Below the pieces are notes generated by a model. That model was given only the letters and a program-made list of their open reading frames with translations, made no database searches and was not told where the DNA came from. 64,000 bases of DNA from JBBPYC01 sp038200275 (GTDB lineage: Bacteria > Pseudomonadota > Gammaproteobacteria > Burkholderiales > Burkholderiaceae_C), in NCBI GenBank assembly GCA_038200275.1, contig JBBPYC010000082.1:62001-126000 (forward strand), written 5' to 3'. Made by a program: the position numbers and the translations under genes. Shown here one piece after another: positions 34,987-43,611 of this stretch; the stretch's first letter is position 1; every line of letters starts with the position of its first letter.

Positions 34987-35610
34987 TCATGCCGCGCTGT
35001 TGATCCAACGTTGGCGCGCGCCGAGTACCGCATTCGGATACGCGGCCTGGCCGCGGCTGCCGTTGTAGCGGCCGAGCGCCATGAAGACGTCACCGCGTTC
35101 GCGGTCCAGATAGTGGCGCAGGATCACGCAGCCAAAGCGCAGGTTGGTCTGCATGTGAAACAACTTGCCCGCGTCGCCGTCGGCCAGCACGCGGGTCCAG
35201 AACGGCATGATCTGCATGTAGCCGCGCGCGCCGACTGAACTCACGGCGAATTTGCGGAAGTTGCTTTCGACCTGGATCAGGCCCATCACGAGCGAAGTCT
35301 CCAGTCCGGCGCGCTTGCTCTCATACCAAACCGACTGCAGAAATTCATTGCGCGTTTGCGTCTCGGACTTCTTCGGCTTCAGCCGGTCGCTCATCGTGTC
35401 GCGCCAGTCGGCAAAGTGAGCTTGCGCGGCGGGGCTGCGGAATTCAAGCGACGGCGGCGCCGCTTGCGAAATCGCTGCGCTGAGCGCGCTGCGCACGGAA
35501 TCGATCAACGGCTCTTCGAGTTGACCACCGGCGGCGTATGCGGGGGCCCCAAACAGTGCAGCGCCGGGCAGGCCGAGCGCGGCACCCAGGCAGTTTCTTC
35601 GAGAAATCAC
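34987..35610 (-). CDS. Lytic transglycosylase SLT-domain protein
   Basis: The 207-residue protein cleaves peptidoglycan strands in the periplasm. It has a signal sequence (MISRRNCLGAALGLPGAALFGAPAYA) whose twin arginine could direct it to the Tat pathway. The SLT domain follows at about residues 95-200 with the catalytic Glu in MGLIQVESNF and the motif GARGYMQIMPFW. A second conserved block is ALGRYNGS. The ATG overlaps the proS stop by four bases (ATGA), so translation is coupled to proS. Confidence 0.9.
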   Translation of the reverse strand: MISRRNCLGAALGLPGAALFGAPAYAAGGQLEEPLIDSVRSALSAAISQAAPPSLEFRSPAAQAHFADWRDTMSDRLKPKKSETQTRNEFLQSVWYESKRAGLETSLVMGLIQVESNFRKFAVSSVGARGYMQIMPFWTRVLADGDAGKLFHMQTNLRFGCVILRHYLDRERGDVFMALGRYNGSRGQAAYPNAVLGARQRWINSAA

Positions 35611-37355
35611 GGCTTGAGGACCCTTTGCTTCAGATGACCGACCACTTCGGCTGCTGAAATTTTATGGGCCTCGGTCTCGCGTCGGTGCTGGTACTCGACC
35701 GTGTTTTCTTTCAATCCGCGGTCGGAAATCACGATCCGGTGCGGGATGCCGATCAATTCCCAGTCCGCGAACATCGCGCCGGGCCGCTCCCCGCGGTCGT
35801 CGAACATCACATCGATGCCAGCTTCGAGCAATTCCGCGTAGATCCGCTCTGCTGCGTCCTTGACCATCGGACTGCGGTCTGCACCGATCGGGCACAACAC
35901 CACGGTGAACGGCGCCAGTGCATCGGGCCAGATGATGCCGCGCGCGTCGTGGTTCTGCTCGATCGCGGCGGCCGGCAGCCGTGTGATGCCGATGCCGTAA
36001 CAGCCCATTTCCATGAACTGCGGCTTACCGGTTTCGTCCAGAAACGTCGCATTCATCGAGCGGCTGTATTTGGTGCCCAGATAGAACACGTGGCCGATTT
36101 CAATGCCGCGTTCGATTGCCAGCGGGCCTGCGCCGTCGGGTGATGGGTCGCCCGCGACTACGTTGCGCAGGTCGGCGATCTGAACGGGCTCCGGCAAGTC
36201 TCGACTCCAGTTCACACCAGTAAGGTGAGCGTCGACCTCATTGGCACCGCAGATCCAGTCGGCCAGCACGGCGACTTCGCGATCGGCCACGATCTGCACC
36301 GGCTCGCGCAGGCCGATCGGGCCCAAATAGCCAGGCTTGCACCCGAAGTGCTGTTCGATCTCAGGCACGGTGGCGAACCGGAACCCCTGATCCAGCCCCG
36401 GCACCTTGCCGACTTTGATCTCGTTCATGTCGTGGTCGCCGCGCAGCAGCAGCAACCAGATTTTTGCTGCGGCAGGCGCGCCCTGGGCATCGACCGGCTC
36501 GGTGGCCAGCACCAGCGACTTCACCGTGCGGTTGAGCGGCAGGTCAAGCAGTTCGGCCACATCGGCGCAGGTCGCCTTGCCGGGGGTGGGCGTTTTCTCC
36601 ATCACTTGACCCGGTGCCGGGCGTGGGCCAGCAGGTTCAAGCGCTTCAGCTTTTTCCATATTCGCTGCGTAGCCGCTGGCTTCGCAATAGACGATCGCGT
36701 CTTCGCCGGTGGCCGCGATCACCTGGAATTCTTCGCTCAAGTCGCCGCCGATCGCGCCGCTGTCGGCGGCCACGGCACGGTAGCGCAGCCCGAAGCGGTC
36801 GAAGATGCGCCGGTAGGCGTCGGCCATCACTCGGTAGCTTGCCTTGGCTGCTGCTTGGTCGCGGTCGAAGCTGTAGGCGTCCTTCATGATGAATTCGCGC
36901 CCGCGCATCAAGCCGAAGCGCGGCCGGCGCTCATCCCGGAATTTGGTTTGAATCTGATAGAAGTTGCGCGGCAGTTGCTTGTAGCTGCGCAGCTCCTGTC
37001 GCGCAATGTCGGTCACGACTTCTTCGCTGGTCGGCTGCACCACGTAGTCGCGCTGGTGGCGGTCCTTGATGCGCAGCAGCTCCGGCCCCATTTTTTCGAA
37101 TCGACCGGTTTCCTGCCAGAGTTCGGCCGGCTGCACCACCGGCATCGTGAGCTCGACCGCACCGGCCCGGTTCATCTCCTCGCGCACGATCGCTTCGACC
37201 TTGCGGATCACACGCAGCCCCATCGGCATGTAGGTGTAGATACCGGTGCCGAGCCGCTTGATCAGACCCGCACGCAGCATCAGCCGGTGGCTTGCCACTT
37301 CGGCGTCGGCCGGGGCTTCTTTCAAAGTGGAGACGAAGAATCGAGAAGCTCTCAT
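35607..37355 (-). CDS. proS: Proline--tRNA ligase, bacterial type with insertion domain
   Basis: ProS charges tRNA-Pro. The 582-residue length and the order catalytic core, INS editing domain (about residues 225-400), core, anticodon-binding domain identify the bacterial class II form. Motif 2 is around FRDERRPRFGLMRGREFIMKDAYSF and motif 3 near GCYGIGITRL. The ATG at 37355 gives the standard N-terminus MRASRFF. It is divergent from rppH; the 110 bases between contain AT-rich boxes (TATAAA near 37445) likely to hold promoters for both. Confidence 0.97.
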   Translation of the reverse strand: MRASRFFVSTLKEAPADAEVASHRLMLRAGLIKRLGTGIYTYMPMGLRVIRKVEAIVREEMNRAGAVELTMPVVQPAELWQETGRFEKMGPELLRIKDRHQRDYVVQPTSEEVVTDIARQELRSYKQLPRNFYQIQTKFRDERRPRFGLMRGREFIMKDAYSFDRDQAAAKASYRVMADAYRRIFDRFGLRYRAVAADSGAIGGDLSEEFQVIAATGEDAIVYCEASGYAANMEKAEALEPAGPRPAPGQVMEKTPTPGKATCADVAELLDLPLNRTVKSLVLATEPVDAQGAPAAAKIWLLLLRGDHDMNEIKVGKVPGLDQGFRFATVPEIEQHFGCKPGYLGPIGLREPVQIVADREVAVLADWICGANEVDAHLTGVNWSRDLPEPVQIADLRNVVAGDPSPDGAGPLAIERGIEIGHVFYLGTKYSRSMNATFLDETGKPQFMEMGCYGIGITRLPAAAIEQNHDARGIIWPDALAPFTVVLCPIGADRSPMVKDAAERIYAELLEAGIDVMFDDRGERPGAMFADWELIGIPHRIVISDRGLKENTVEYQHRRETEAHKISAAEVVGHLKQRVLKP

Positions 37356-37465
37356 TGGCGTGCAGTGGGTGGCCCCGCCCACCATGCGCCCGTCGCGCTG
37401 CCGCCGCTTGCTGCGAGGGCGGCGCTGTGCATAATGGAAACAGTTTATAAATTTGGAATTTGATT

Positions 37466-38428
37466 ATGCTCGACAGGGAAGGCTTCAGGCCCAACGTCGG
37501 CATCATCCTGCTGAACCAGCGCAATCAGGTTTTTTGGGGCAAGCGAATTCGCACCCACAGCTGGCAGTTCCCGCAAGGCGGCATCGATCGGGGAGAGACA
37601 CCCGAACAGGCGATGTTCCGAGAGCTGCATGAAGAAGTCGGATTGCACCGCGAGCATGTGCGCATCGTGGCACGCACGCGGGACTGGTTGAGATATGAGG
37701 TGCCAGACCGGTTTATTCGCCGCGACGCGCGCGGCTATTACAAGGGACAGAAGCAGATCTGGTATCTGCTGCAGTTGACCGGCCAGGACTGGAATTTGAA
37801 TCTGCGTGCCACCAGCCACCCTGAGTTTGACGCTTGGCGTTGGAACGATTATTGGGTGCCGCTCGAAGTGGTGGTTGAGTTCAAACGTTCGGTCTACGAA
37901 ATGGCTTTGACCGAACTGGTGCGGTTCCTGCCGCGCGGTGAGTCCTTTGGCCGGCAACCCCGCGGCCTCATGGGTCGCAGCCGTGATGCAGGCATGGGTT
38001 TCAACTATTTGAGCGCGACAACGGGCGGGCGATTGCCTGCATTGCCGCTCGAGCTGCCACCCGGCGCGACTTTCGATCCTTATCCGCCGCTGGCGTTCGC
38101 ACGCGAAGCCGGGCGCGCAATGGCCGATTCGGCGATGGTGGGCGCAGTGGCATCGGCCGTCGTGGCGTCGGTCGCGCATGCGGCGACGGCGTTGGTGGCG
38201 GTGGCAAGTCAGGCTGTGGCTGACGAAATCGACGCGGCTTTGAACTCGGCCACGCCGCCGCAACCATCACCTGCTGCGCCGCTGGATCAGCCAACCACCT
38301 ACCCTGCGGCTCTTGCCGACTTGGCGCCTTCCACATTTGAGGTCACACCCGAGACCGAACTGGGCGCTGGTCCGCACGACGCAGTCATTTCTGGCACACC
38401 CATGGAACGACACAGCAGCAATGGCTGA
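37466..38428 (+). CDS. rppH: RNA pyrophosphohydrolase with long Ala/Pro-rich C-terminal tail
   Basis: RppH removes pyrophosphate from mRNA 5' ends to trigger decay. The NUDIX box runs from GGIDRGETPEQAMFRELHEEVG at about residues 34-55. The opening MLDREGFRPNVGIILLN and the later RRDARGYYKGQKQIWYLL are characteristic. The enzyme domain ends near residue 175. The remaining 145 residues are rich in Ala, Pro and Val with no recognisable fold and make the protein 320 residues, about double E. coli RppH. Its end overlaps the next gene by eight bases. Confidence 0.92.
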   Translation: MLDREGFRPNVGIILLNQRNQVFWGKRIRTHSWQFPQGGIDRGETPEQAMFRELHEEVGLHREHVRIVARTRDWLRYEVPDRFIRRDARGYYKGQKQIWYLLQLTGQDWNLNLRATSHPEFDAWRWNDYWVPLEVVVEFKRSVYEMALTELVRFLPRGESFGRQPRGLMGRSRDAGMGFNYLSATTGGRLPALPLELPPGATFDPYPPLAFAREAGRAMADSAMVGAVASAVVASVAHAATALVAVASQAVADEIDAALNSATPPQPSPAAPLDQPTTYPAALADLAPSTFEVTPETELGAGPHDAVISGTPMERHSSNG

Positions 38429-38957
38429 CAGGAAGCGTCCTTGTTTGCTGCTCGCTGCAACGCTTGTCAGCGCGCTGGCCGTCCTGACGACAACGGCGTG
38501 GAGTGCATACGTCGAGCCAGACATCGACTGGCGAGAAGACGAAGTCGGCACACCGCCCGACTTCGACTCGACTCGCCTGATCCCAGTCGATGCACCGCGC
38601 GGCTCGAGCTTGAGCTTTGGTATCGATCCGCAGACGATTGCTGTCGGCGCGGACGGCGTGGTGCGCTATGTGGTGGTGGCGTCCAGCCGGCAAGGTGCTG
38701 ACACCGCGCTGTTCGAAGGCATTCGCTGTGGCAACGGCGAATTTCGCACCTATGCGCGCCGCAACAAAGGTGAAGCCGACTGGTCACTGGTGGACAGCAA
38801 CACCCCGTGGAAGCCACTGGCCAGCACGGGATTGGCTGCCCATGTGCTGGCGATCGCAAGCGCAGGAGTCTGCGTGGGGCGGGCACCGAACACACCGGTG
38901 GATCAAATGGTGCGGGATTTGCGCAAGGCAGCAGCAGAGGTTCGCTATCGACCTTGA
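38421..38957 (+). CDS. CNP1-like family secreted protein
   Basis: The 178-residue product has a signal peptide (cleavage near residue 29) and an acidic N-terminal region DIDWREDEVGTPPDFD. The body IDPQTIAVGADGVVRYVVVASSRQGADTALFEGIRC matches the CNP1-like family of periplasmic proteins, which has no established function. Two Cys residues (RCGNGEF and SAGVCVG) could form a disulfide. It overlaps the 3' end of rppH by eight bases and is probably co-expressed with it. Confidence 0.82.
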   Translation: MADRKRPCLLLAATLVSALAVLTTTAWSAYVEPDIDWREDEVGTPPDFDSTRLIPVDAPRGSSLSFGIDPQTIAVGADGVVRYVVVASSRQGADTALFEGIRCGNGEFRTYARRNKGEADWSLVDSNTPWKPLASTGLAAHVLAIASAGVCVGRAPNTPVDQMVRDLRKAAAEVRYRP

Positions 38958-39032
38958 GCAAGCCTTGCCGGGCTGCAGCAAATACGGCCGAATCGGCAAC
39001 GGTGCGGATCGCGTATTCGTCCGAAATCCCGA

Positions 39033-40223
39033 TCAGCGCGTCAGCACCAGATTGTCGCGATTTACCATCTCCGGTTCGGCCGCATACCCGAGCACTGAAA
39101 TGAAATCGACCGATGCGCGCCGGCACAACAGCCGGGCCTCTGCACTCGAATAATTGGCCAATCCTCGGCCAATTTCAACGCCTGCCGGGTCGCGGATTGC
39201 GATCACTTCACCCCGTGAGAAATTGCCAGCCACTGCGGTCATGCCGATCGGCAGCAGGCTCTTGCGCTCGGCGCCGACCTTGACGGCCGCACCTGCATCA
39301 ACCGTCACCGACCCACGCACTTGCAAATGGTTTGCGATCCACTGCTTGCGTGCTTGCATCTTCTGTGTTGGCGCCAGCAACGAGGTACCGATGGGTTCAC
39401 CGCGCGCGAGCCGCAGCAGCACATCCGGCTCCCGACCCCAGGCGATCACGGTGGAAGCACCAGAACGCGCGGCGCGCTTGGCCGCCAGGATCTTGGTGAT
39501 CATGCCGCCGCGGCCCAGGTGTGACCCAGCGCCGCCGGCCATCGCTTCGAGCGTTGGGTCACCCGCTTGTGCCTGATGTACGAATTCGGCTGCGGCATCA
39601 CGACGCGGATCCGCCGTGTACAAGCCTTTCTGATCGGTCAGGATTACCAGCGCATCGGCGTCGACCAAGTTGGCCACCAACGCGCCCAACGTGTCGTTGT
39701 CGCCGAACTTGATTTCGTCGGTGACGACCGTGTCGTTCTCGTTGATGACCGGCACCACATTAAGCCGCAGCAGGTTCAATAGCGTGGAGCGCGCGTTCAG
39801 ATAGCGTTCTCGGTCGGCCAAGTCGGCATGCGTAAGCAGGATTTGTGCACTCCCCCGTCCATTGGCGCGCAGGCACGACTCGTACACCTGCACGAGGCCC
39901 ATCTGGCCAACCGCAGCCGCTGCCTGCAATTCGTGCACTTCGCGCGGCCGGGTCTGCCAGCCGAGCCGCTTCATCCCTTCGGCAATTGCGCCGCTCGAGA
40001 CCATCAACAACTCGCGCGGCGCGCCTGCACCGTCCGACCCGCCAGCAACCAGCTTGGCGATCTGCACGCACCAGTCGCCGATTGCGATCGCGTCCAGCCC
40101 GCGGCCCTCATTGGTCACGAGGCTCGAGCCGACCTTGACGACAATACGTCGCGCATGGCGCAGCGCCATCGTGGGCACCGTCTTCTCAGTCAAAACCGCC
40201 GCAGACGCGCTTTCATCAATCAT
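39033..40223 (-). CDS. proB: Glutamate 5-kinase with PUA domain
   Basis: ProB phosphorylates glutamate in the first step of proline synthesis. The amino acid kinase domain spans about residues 22-285 with IVVKVGSSLVTNEG, MVSSGAIAEGMKRLG, INENDTVVTDEIKFGDNDTLGALVA and GRGGMITKILAAK. The C-terminal PUA domain (about 300-390) contains GSVTVDAGAAVKVGAERKSLLPIGM. A start at 40169 (MALRHARR) would be shorter and closer to the family; the ATG at 40223 is kept as the longest. It lies six bases downstream of obgE. Confidence 0.95.
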   Translation of the reverse strand: MIDESASAAVLTEKTVPTMALRHARRIVVKVGSSLVTNEGRGLDAIAIGDWCVQIAKLVAGGSDGAGAPRELLMVSSGAIAEGMKRLGWQTRPREVHELQAAAAVGQMGLVQVYESCLRANGRGSAQILLTHADLADRERYLNARSTLLNLLRLNVVPVINENDTVVTDEIKFGDNDTLGALVANLVDADALVILTDQKGLYTADPRRDAAAEFVHQAQAGDPTLEAMAGGAGSHLGRGGMITKILAAKRAARSGASTVIAWGREPDVLLRLARGEPIGTSLLAPTQKMQARKQWIANHLQVRGSVTVDAGAAVKVGAERKSLLPIGMTAVAGNFSRGEVIAIRDPAGVEIGRGLANYSSAEARLLCRRASVDFISVLGYAAEPEMVNRDNLVLTR

Positions 40224-40229
40224 TTCTTG

Positions 40230-41348
40230 CTATCGATTTTGATCTTCGTCTGGATCACCCGATCCATCTGGCGGGATCAAGAGGCCGGCGTCGTCAACGA
40301 AGCGCGGATCGGGATCGGTGTCTGGCTGCGCCGCGAGCTGCTCTTTGCGTACATGCTGATAGATGGTCTTGACGAGCACATCGCAGCCTTCCCGGGTCAG
40401 TGCAGAAATCTCGAACACCGGCCCACGCCAGCGAAAGCGTCGCACGAAGTCGGCGACTCGCGCGGCGCGCTCTTCCATAGGCACCATGTCAAGCTTGTTG
40501 AGCACCAACCAGCGCGGCTTGTCATAGAGCGCTTCATCGTACTTTTTCAACTCGGCAACGATCTCGCGCGCCTGCGCCACTGGATCGACGCTCTCGTCGA
40601 ACGGCGCCAGATCAACGATATGCAGCAACAGCCGCGTGCGCTGCAGATGGCGCAAAAACTGATGCCCGAGGCCCGCACCTTCCGACGCGCCTTCAATCAG
40701 TCCCGGGATATCGGCGATCACGAAACTTTGTTCGGGTGCGACGCGCACCACGCCGAGATGGGGGTGCAAGGTGGTGAACGGATAGTCCGCCACTTTCGGA
40801 CGCGCGTTCGATACCGCCGTGATGAATGTCGATTTGCCGGCGTTAGGACGACCAAGCAGCCCGACATCGGCCAGCACCTTCAGCTCAAGCCGCAAGCTCT
40901 TCTTTTCACCCGGCCAACCCGGCGTTTTCTGCCGCGGTGCCCGGTTGATCGCGCTTTTAAAGCGCATGTTGCCGAAGCCGCCATCGCCAGCCTTGGCGAG
41001 TGTGATTTGCTCACCGGGCGTCATCAACTCGTGCAGCAGCTCACCGGTTTCCGCATCGAAGATCAACGTACCGACCGGCATCTTGAGCGTAACGTCTTCG
41101 CCGGCTGCGCCGAACATGTCGGAGCCCATGCCGTGTTGGCCACGTTTGGCATCGTGCTTGCGCGAAAAACGGAAGTCAACCAGCGTGTTCAGATTCGAAT
41201 CGGCAAGCGCGAACACGTGCCCGCCGCGGCCACCATCGCCACCATTCGGGCCGCCGAACTCCTTGAATTTCTCGTGCCGGAACGAAACGCAGCCATTGCC
41301 GCCGTCACCCGCTGCAACATCGATCAGCGCTTCATCGACGAATTTCAT
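40230..41348 (-). CDS. obgE: Obg/CgtA ribosome-associated GTPase
   Basis: Obg is an essential GTPase in large-subunit assembly and stress signalling. The glycine-rich Obg fold occupies about residues 1-158 (GDGGNGCVSFRHEKF, GGPNGGDGGRGGHV). The G domain follows with G1 GRPNAGKS, G2 FTTLHPHLG, G3 DIPGLI and G4 NKLD. The 372-residue length is normal and the C-terminus is acidic. It is downstream of rplU-rpmA but an intrinsic terminator lies between. Confidence 0.97.
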   Translation of the reverse strand: MKFVDEALIDVAAGDGGNGCVSFRHEKFKEFGGPNGGDGGRGGHVFALADSNLNTLVDFRFSRKHDAKRGQHGMGSDMFGAAGEDVTLKMPVGTLIFDAETGELLHELMTPGEQITLAKAGDGGFGNMRFKSAINRAPRQKTPGWPGEKKSLRLELKVLADVGLLGRPNAGKSTFITAVSNARPKVADYPFTTLHPHLGVVRVAPEQSFVIADIPGLIEGASEGAGLGHQFLRHLQRTRLLLHIVDLAPFDESVDPVAQAREIVAELKKYDEALYDKPRWLVLNKLDMVPMEERAARVADFVRRFRWRGPVFEISALTREGCDVLVKTIYQHVRKEQLAAQPDTDPDPRFVDDAGLLIPPDGSGDPDEDQNR

Positions 41349-41448
41349 AAGTGTCCCACTGGTTCTTCAGCGATAAGTTCCGCCCGGAGTTTGAGCAAAG
41401 CAGTAAAGGCGAACGCCCGCATCCACAAACACCAGCACCAAAAAATAG

Positions 41449-41474
41449 AAAAGCCCCGTCTTGACGGGGCTTTT
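41449..41474 (-). terminator. Intrinsic terminator between rpmA and obgE
   Basis: AAAAGCCCCGTC and GACGGGGCTTTT form a perfect 12-base inverted repeat around TT. On the minus strand the stem is followed by TTCTATTTTT. It should attenuate read-through from the ribosomal protein genes into obgE. Confidence 0.85.
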
Positions 41475-41504
41475 TTGGCCAAACGCCGGTAAGGTCAAGG
41501 TCTA

Positions 41505-41765
41505 TCAGGCGGCCTGCAACACATTAACGGTGCTCTTGTTCATTGCGCCCCTGACCGTGAACGCCACCTCGCCGTCGACCAGTGCGAACAACGTGTGGTC
41601 CTTGCCAATCCCGACGTTCACACCCGGATGAAAGCGCGTGCCACGTTGCCGTACGATGATCGAGCCGGCGCTGATCTGCTGGCCGCCAAACATTTTCACG
41701 CCAAGCATCTTCGGTTTCGAATCCCGGCCGTTGCGCGTGGAGCCGCCGCCTTTTTTCTGTGCCAT
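41505..41765 (-). CDS. rpmA: Large ribosomal subunit protein bL27
   Basis: bL27 lies near the peptidyl transferase centre. The 86-residue sequence begins MAQKKGGGSTRNGRDSKPKMLGVK and continues AGSIIVRQRGTRFHPG, as in the whole family. The N-terminus starts directly with MAQKKGGG, so no processed leader is present. It follows rplU by 50 bases. Confidence 0.98.
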   Translation of the reverse strand: MAQKKGGGSTRNGRDSKPKMLGVKMFGGQQISAGSIIVRQRGTRFHPGVNVGIGKDHTLFALVDGEVAFTVRGAMNKSTVNVLQAA

Positions 41766-41815
41766 GTCGTCTGTTACCTCGTGACTAGTTGTGTTGCCGG
41801 TCGCCCACCCGGTTT

Positions 41816-42127
41816 TCAGCCGCTGATCGGGCCGATCTCAAGCTCGGTAAATTGCTGGCGATGGCCTTGGCGCTTCTGGTAGTGCTTGCGACGCTGCATC
41901 TTGAAGATGCGAACCTTGTCGTGCTTGCCATGAGAGAGCACCGTCGCACTGACGGTGGCTCCGGAAAGCAGCGGCGTGCCCAGCTTGAACTCGGCGCCCT
42001 CGCCCATCGCCAACACCTGATCAATCACGATCTGCTGGCCGACGTCTGCCGTCAGCAATTCGACCTTGATCTTCTCGCCGGCCGCAACGCGGTACTGCTT
42101 ACCGCCTGTTTTAATGACCGCGTACAT
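41816..42127 (-). CDS. rplU: Large ribosomal subunit protein bL21
   Basis: The 103-residue product is bL21: MYAVIKTGGKQYRVAAGEKI at the start and IFKMQRRKHYQKRQGHRQQFTELEI at the end. The frame is open upstream to 42244, but the ATG at 42127 is the family start. A TAGAAT box on the minus strand near 42237 is a plausible -10 element about 110 bases upstream of the gene. Confidence 0.98.
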   Translation of the reverse strand: MYAVIKTGGKQYRVAAGEKIKVELLTADVGQQIVIDQVLAMGEGAEFKLGTPLLSGATVSATVLSHGKHDKVRIFKMQRRKHYQKRQGHRQQFTELEIGPISG

Positions 42128-42284
42128 TCGTTTTCTCTCTCTTCCAACGGATGGGGCGAAGCGTCTGGGGCCGGGCTGCTTGTCGAACGCACAGCCGGCG
42201 CTGCGAGGGTCTCGCTGGCTTCGGTGAACCGCAGATTCTAACACTCGCCGAAGACGGTGACCGCAAATCTGGGTGGCTGTTTTC

Positions 42285-42290
42285 TATAAT
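42285..42290 (+). promoter_or_regulatory. Likely -10 element of the ispB promoter
   Basis: A perfect TATAAT lies 52 bases before the chosen TTG start of ispB. The -35 region 17 bases upstream (CGCAAA) is not consensus. Confidence 0.55.
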
Positions 42291-42341
42291 CAGCCCACCT
42301 ATCACCTGTCTTGTGCAAAGCTTTTTGACCATCGGATTGCC

Positions 42342-43325
42342 TTGGCTGTCAACTCTTCTACCACTGCCGCTGCGCTTGCGCTGATTGCCGCCGACATGAG
42401 GCAAGTCGACCGAGTGATTGCGCAGCGACTCGAGTCAGGTGTGCCGCTGGTGGCTAAGGTGTCGCACTACATCATTGCCGCTGGCGGCAAGCGGTTGCGA
42501 CCCTCACTGCTGCTGCTGGTTGCGGGTGCGCTGGGCTACCAGGACCCGCAGCGTTTCAAAATGGCTGCAGTGGTCGAATTCATTCATACCGCCACGCTGC
42601 TGCATGACGATGTGGTGGACGCTTCAACATTGCGCCGCGGTCGGCCAACCGCGAACGAGACGTTCGGCAATCCGGCCAGCGTGCTGGTCGGGGACTTTCT
42701 GTACTCGCGGGCGTTTCAGATGATGGTGGAAGCTGGCGAGATGCGGATCATGCAGATCCTCGCCGACGCAACCAATGTGATCGCAGAAGGTGAAGTGCTG
42801 CAGCTGATGAACATGCACGACGCTGCGCTGACTGAGGCCGACTATCTGCGCGTGATTCGCTCCAAAACGGCCAAGCTGTTCGAGGCCAGTGCACGGCTCG
42901 CAGCCGTTTTGGCGGGCGTCGACCCCGCCACCGAAGCACGCTGCGCGGAGTATGGGCAAGCCTTGGGCACTGCGTTTCAGGTGATCGACGATGCGCTCGA
43001 TTACGACGGTGACATCGCTGAGATGGGCAAGAACCTGGGCGACGATCTGCGCGAAGGCAAGGCGACGCTGCCGTTGATCGTTGCGATGCAACGCGGCGAT
43101 GCGGCGCAACGTGCGATGGTGCGTGGCGCGATCGAGTCCGGCAGCACCGAGCAACTGCCGAGCATCATCGAGATTGTGCGGGCCACCGGCGCTCTGGATG
43201 CGACACGGCGAGCTGCGGCGGCGGAGGCACAACGCGCGCTGGACGCTGCCGACGGCTTGCCGGCCGGAACTTACACAGACGGTTTGCTACAATTGGCGGC
43301 TCAGTTGCTTGAGCGACGGTCCTAG
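42342..43325 (+). CDS. ispB: Octaprenyl/polyprenyl diphosphate synthase
   Basis: IspB extends farnesyl diphosphate to the C40 side chain of ubiquinone. The 327-residue product has the first Asp-rich motif in TLLHDDVVDAS and the second in VIDDALDYDGD, with GGKRLRPSL before them. The start is a choice between TTG at 42342 (MAVNSSTTAAAL), which fits relatives and the TATAAT box, and ATG at 42396. The gene is divergent from rplU. Confidence 0.93.
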   Translation: MAVNSSTTAAALALIAADMRQVDRVIAQRLESGVPLVAKVSHYIIAAGGKRLRPSLLLLVAGALGYQDPQRFKMAAVVEFIHTATLLHDDVVDASTLRRGRPTANETFGNPASVLVGDFLYSRAFQMMVEAGEMRIMQILADATNVIAEGEVLQLMNMHDAALTEADYLRVIRSKTAKLFEASARLAAVLAGVDPATEARCAEYGQALGTAFQVIDDALDYDGDIAEMGKNLGDDLREGKATLPLIVAMQRGDAAQRAMVRGAIESGSTEQLPSIIEIVRATGALDATRRAAAAEAQRALDAADGLPAGTYTDGLLQLAAQLLERRS

Positions 43326-43353
43326 AGGCCGACTGTTTCGTAGCAGCTTTAAG

Positions 43354-43388
43354 CGGCGCCTTGATTTCACATCTCTGGCGCCGTTTTT
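43354..43388 (+). terminator. Intrinsic terminator of ispB directly abutting tRNA-Pro
   Basis: CGGCGCC (43354-43360) pairs with GGCGCCG (43377-43383) across a 16-base loop and is followed by TTTTT at 43384-43388. The next base is the first base of the tRNA. Confidence 0.65.
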
Positions 43389-43465
43389 CGGGGTGTAGCT
43401 TAGCCTGGTAGAGCGCTACGTTCGGGACGTAGAGGCCGGAGGTTCGAATCCTCTCACCCCGACCA
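43389..43465 (+). tRNA. tRNA-Pro, anticodon CGG
   Basis: The 77-base sequence folds as a cloverleaf: acceptor CGGGGTG pairs with CACCCCG, the anticodon arm is CTACG-TTCGGGA-CGTAG giving anticodon CGG, and the T arm carries GGTTCGAATCC. A CCA end (GACCA) is encoded. It reads proline codon CCG. It lies between the ispB terminator and pilB; 146 bases separate it from pilB. Confidence 0.97.
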
Positions 43466-43574
43466 AATTTTTCACGCTTGTGGCACGCAAGACGCCACCG
43501 TGAGTCCAATCGTGATGGTTTCGACCTTGTTAGGGTGCGTTGGTCAACGATGATCGAACGCATCGTCACAGCCG

Positions 43575-43597
43575 GCGTTTCAGCACAACTGAAACGC
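43575..43597 (+). promoter_or_regulatory. Perfect hairpin in the pilB leader
   Basis: GCGTTTCAG at 43575-43583 pairs exactly with CTGAAACGC at 43589-43597 around CACAA, ending 14 bases before the pilB ATG. There is no T run, so a role in mRNA stability, translation or protein binding is more likely than termination. Confidence 0.5.
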
Positions 43598-43611
43598 GAA
43601 GCGTCCTGCCC

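Noticed and set aside
39828..41492. Long plus-strand open frame (554 codons) opposite proB and obgE
   Set aside because: It runs opposite two unmistakable genes and crosses their boundary; the product shows no domain.
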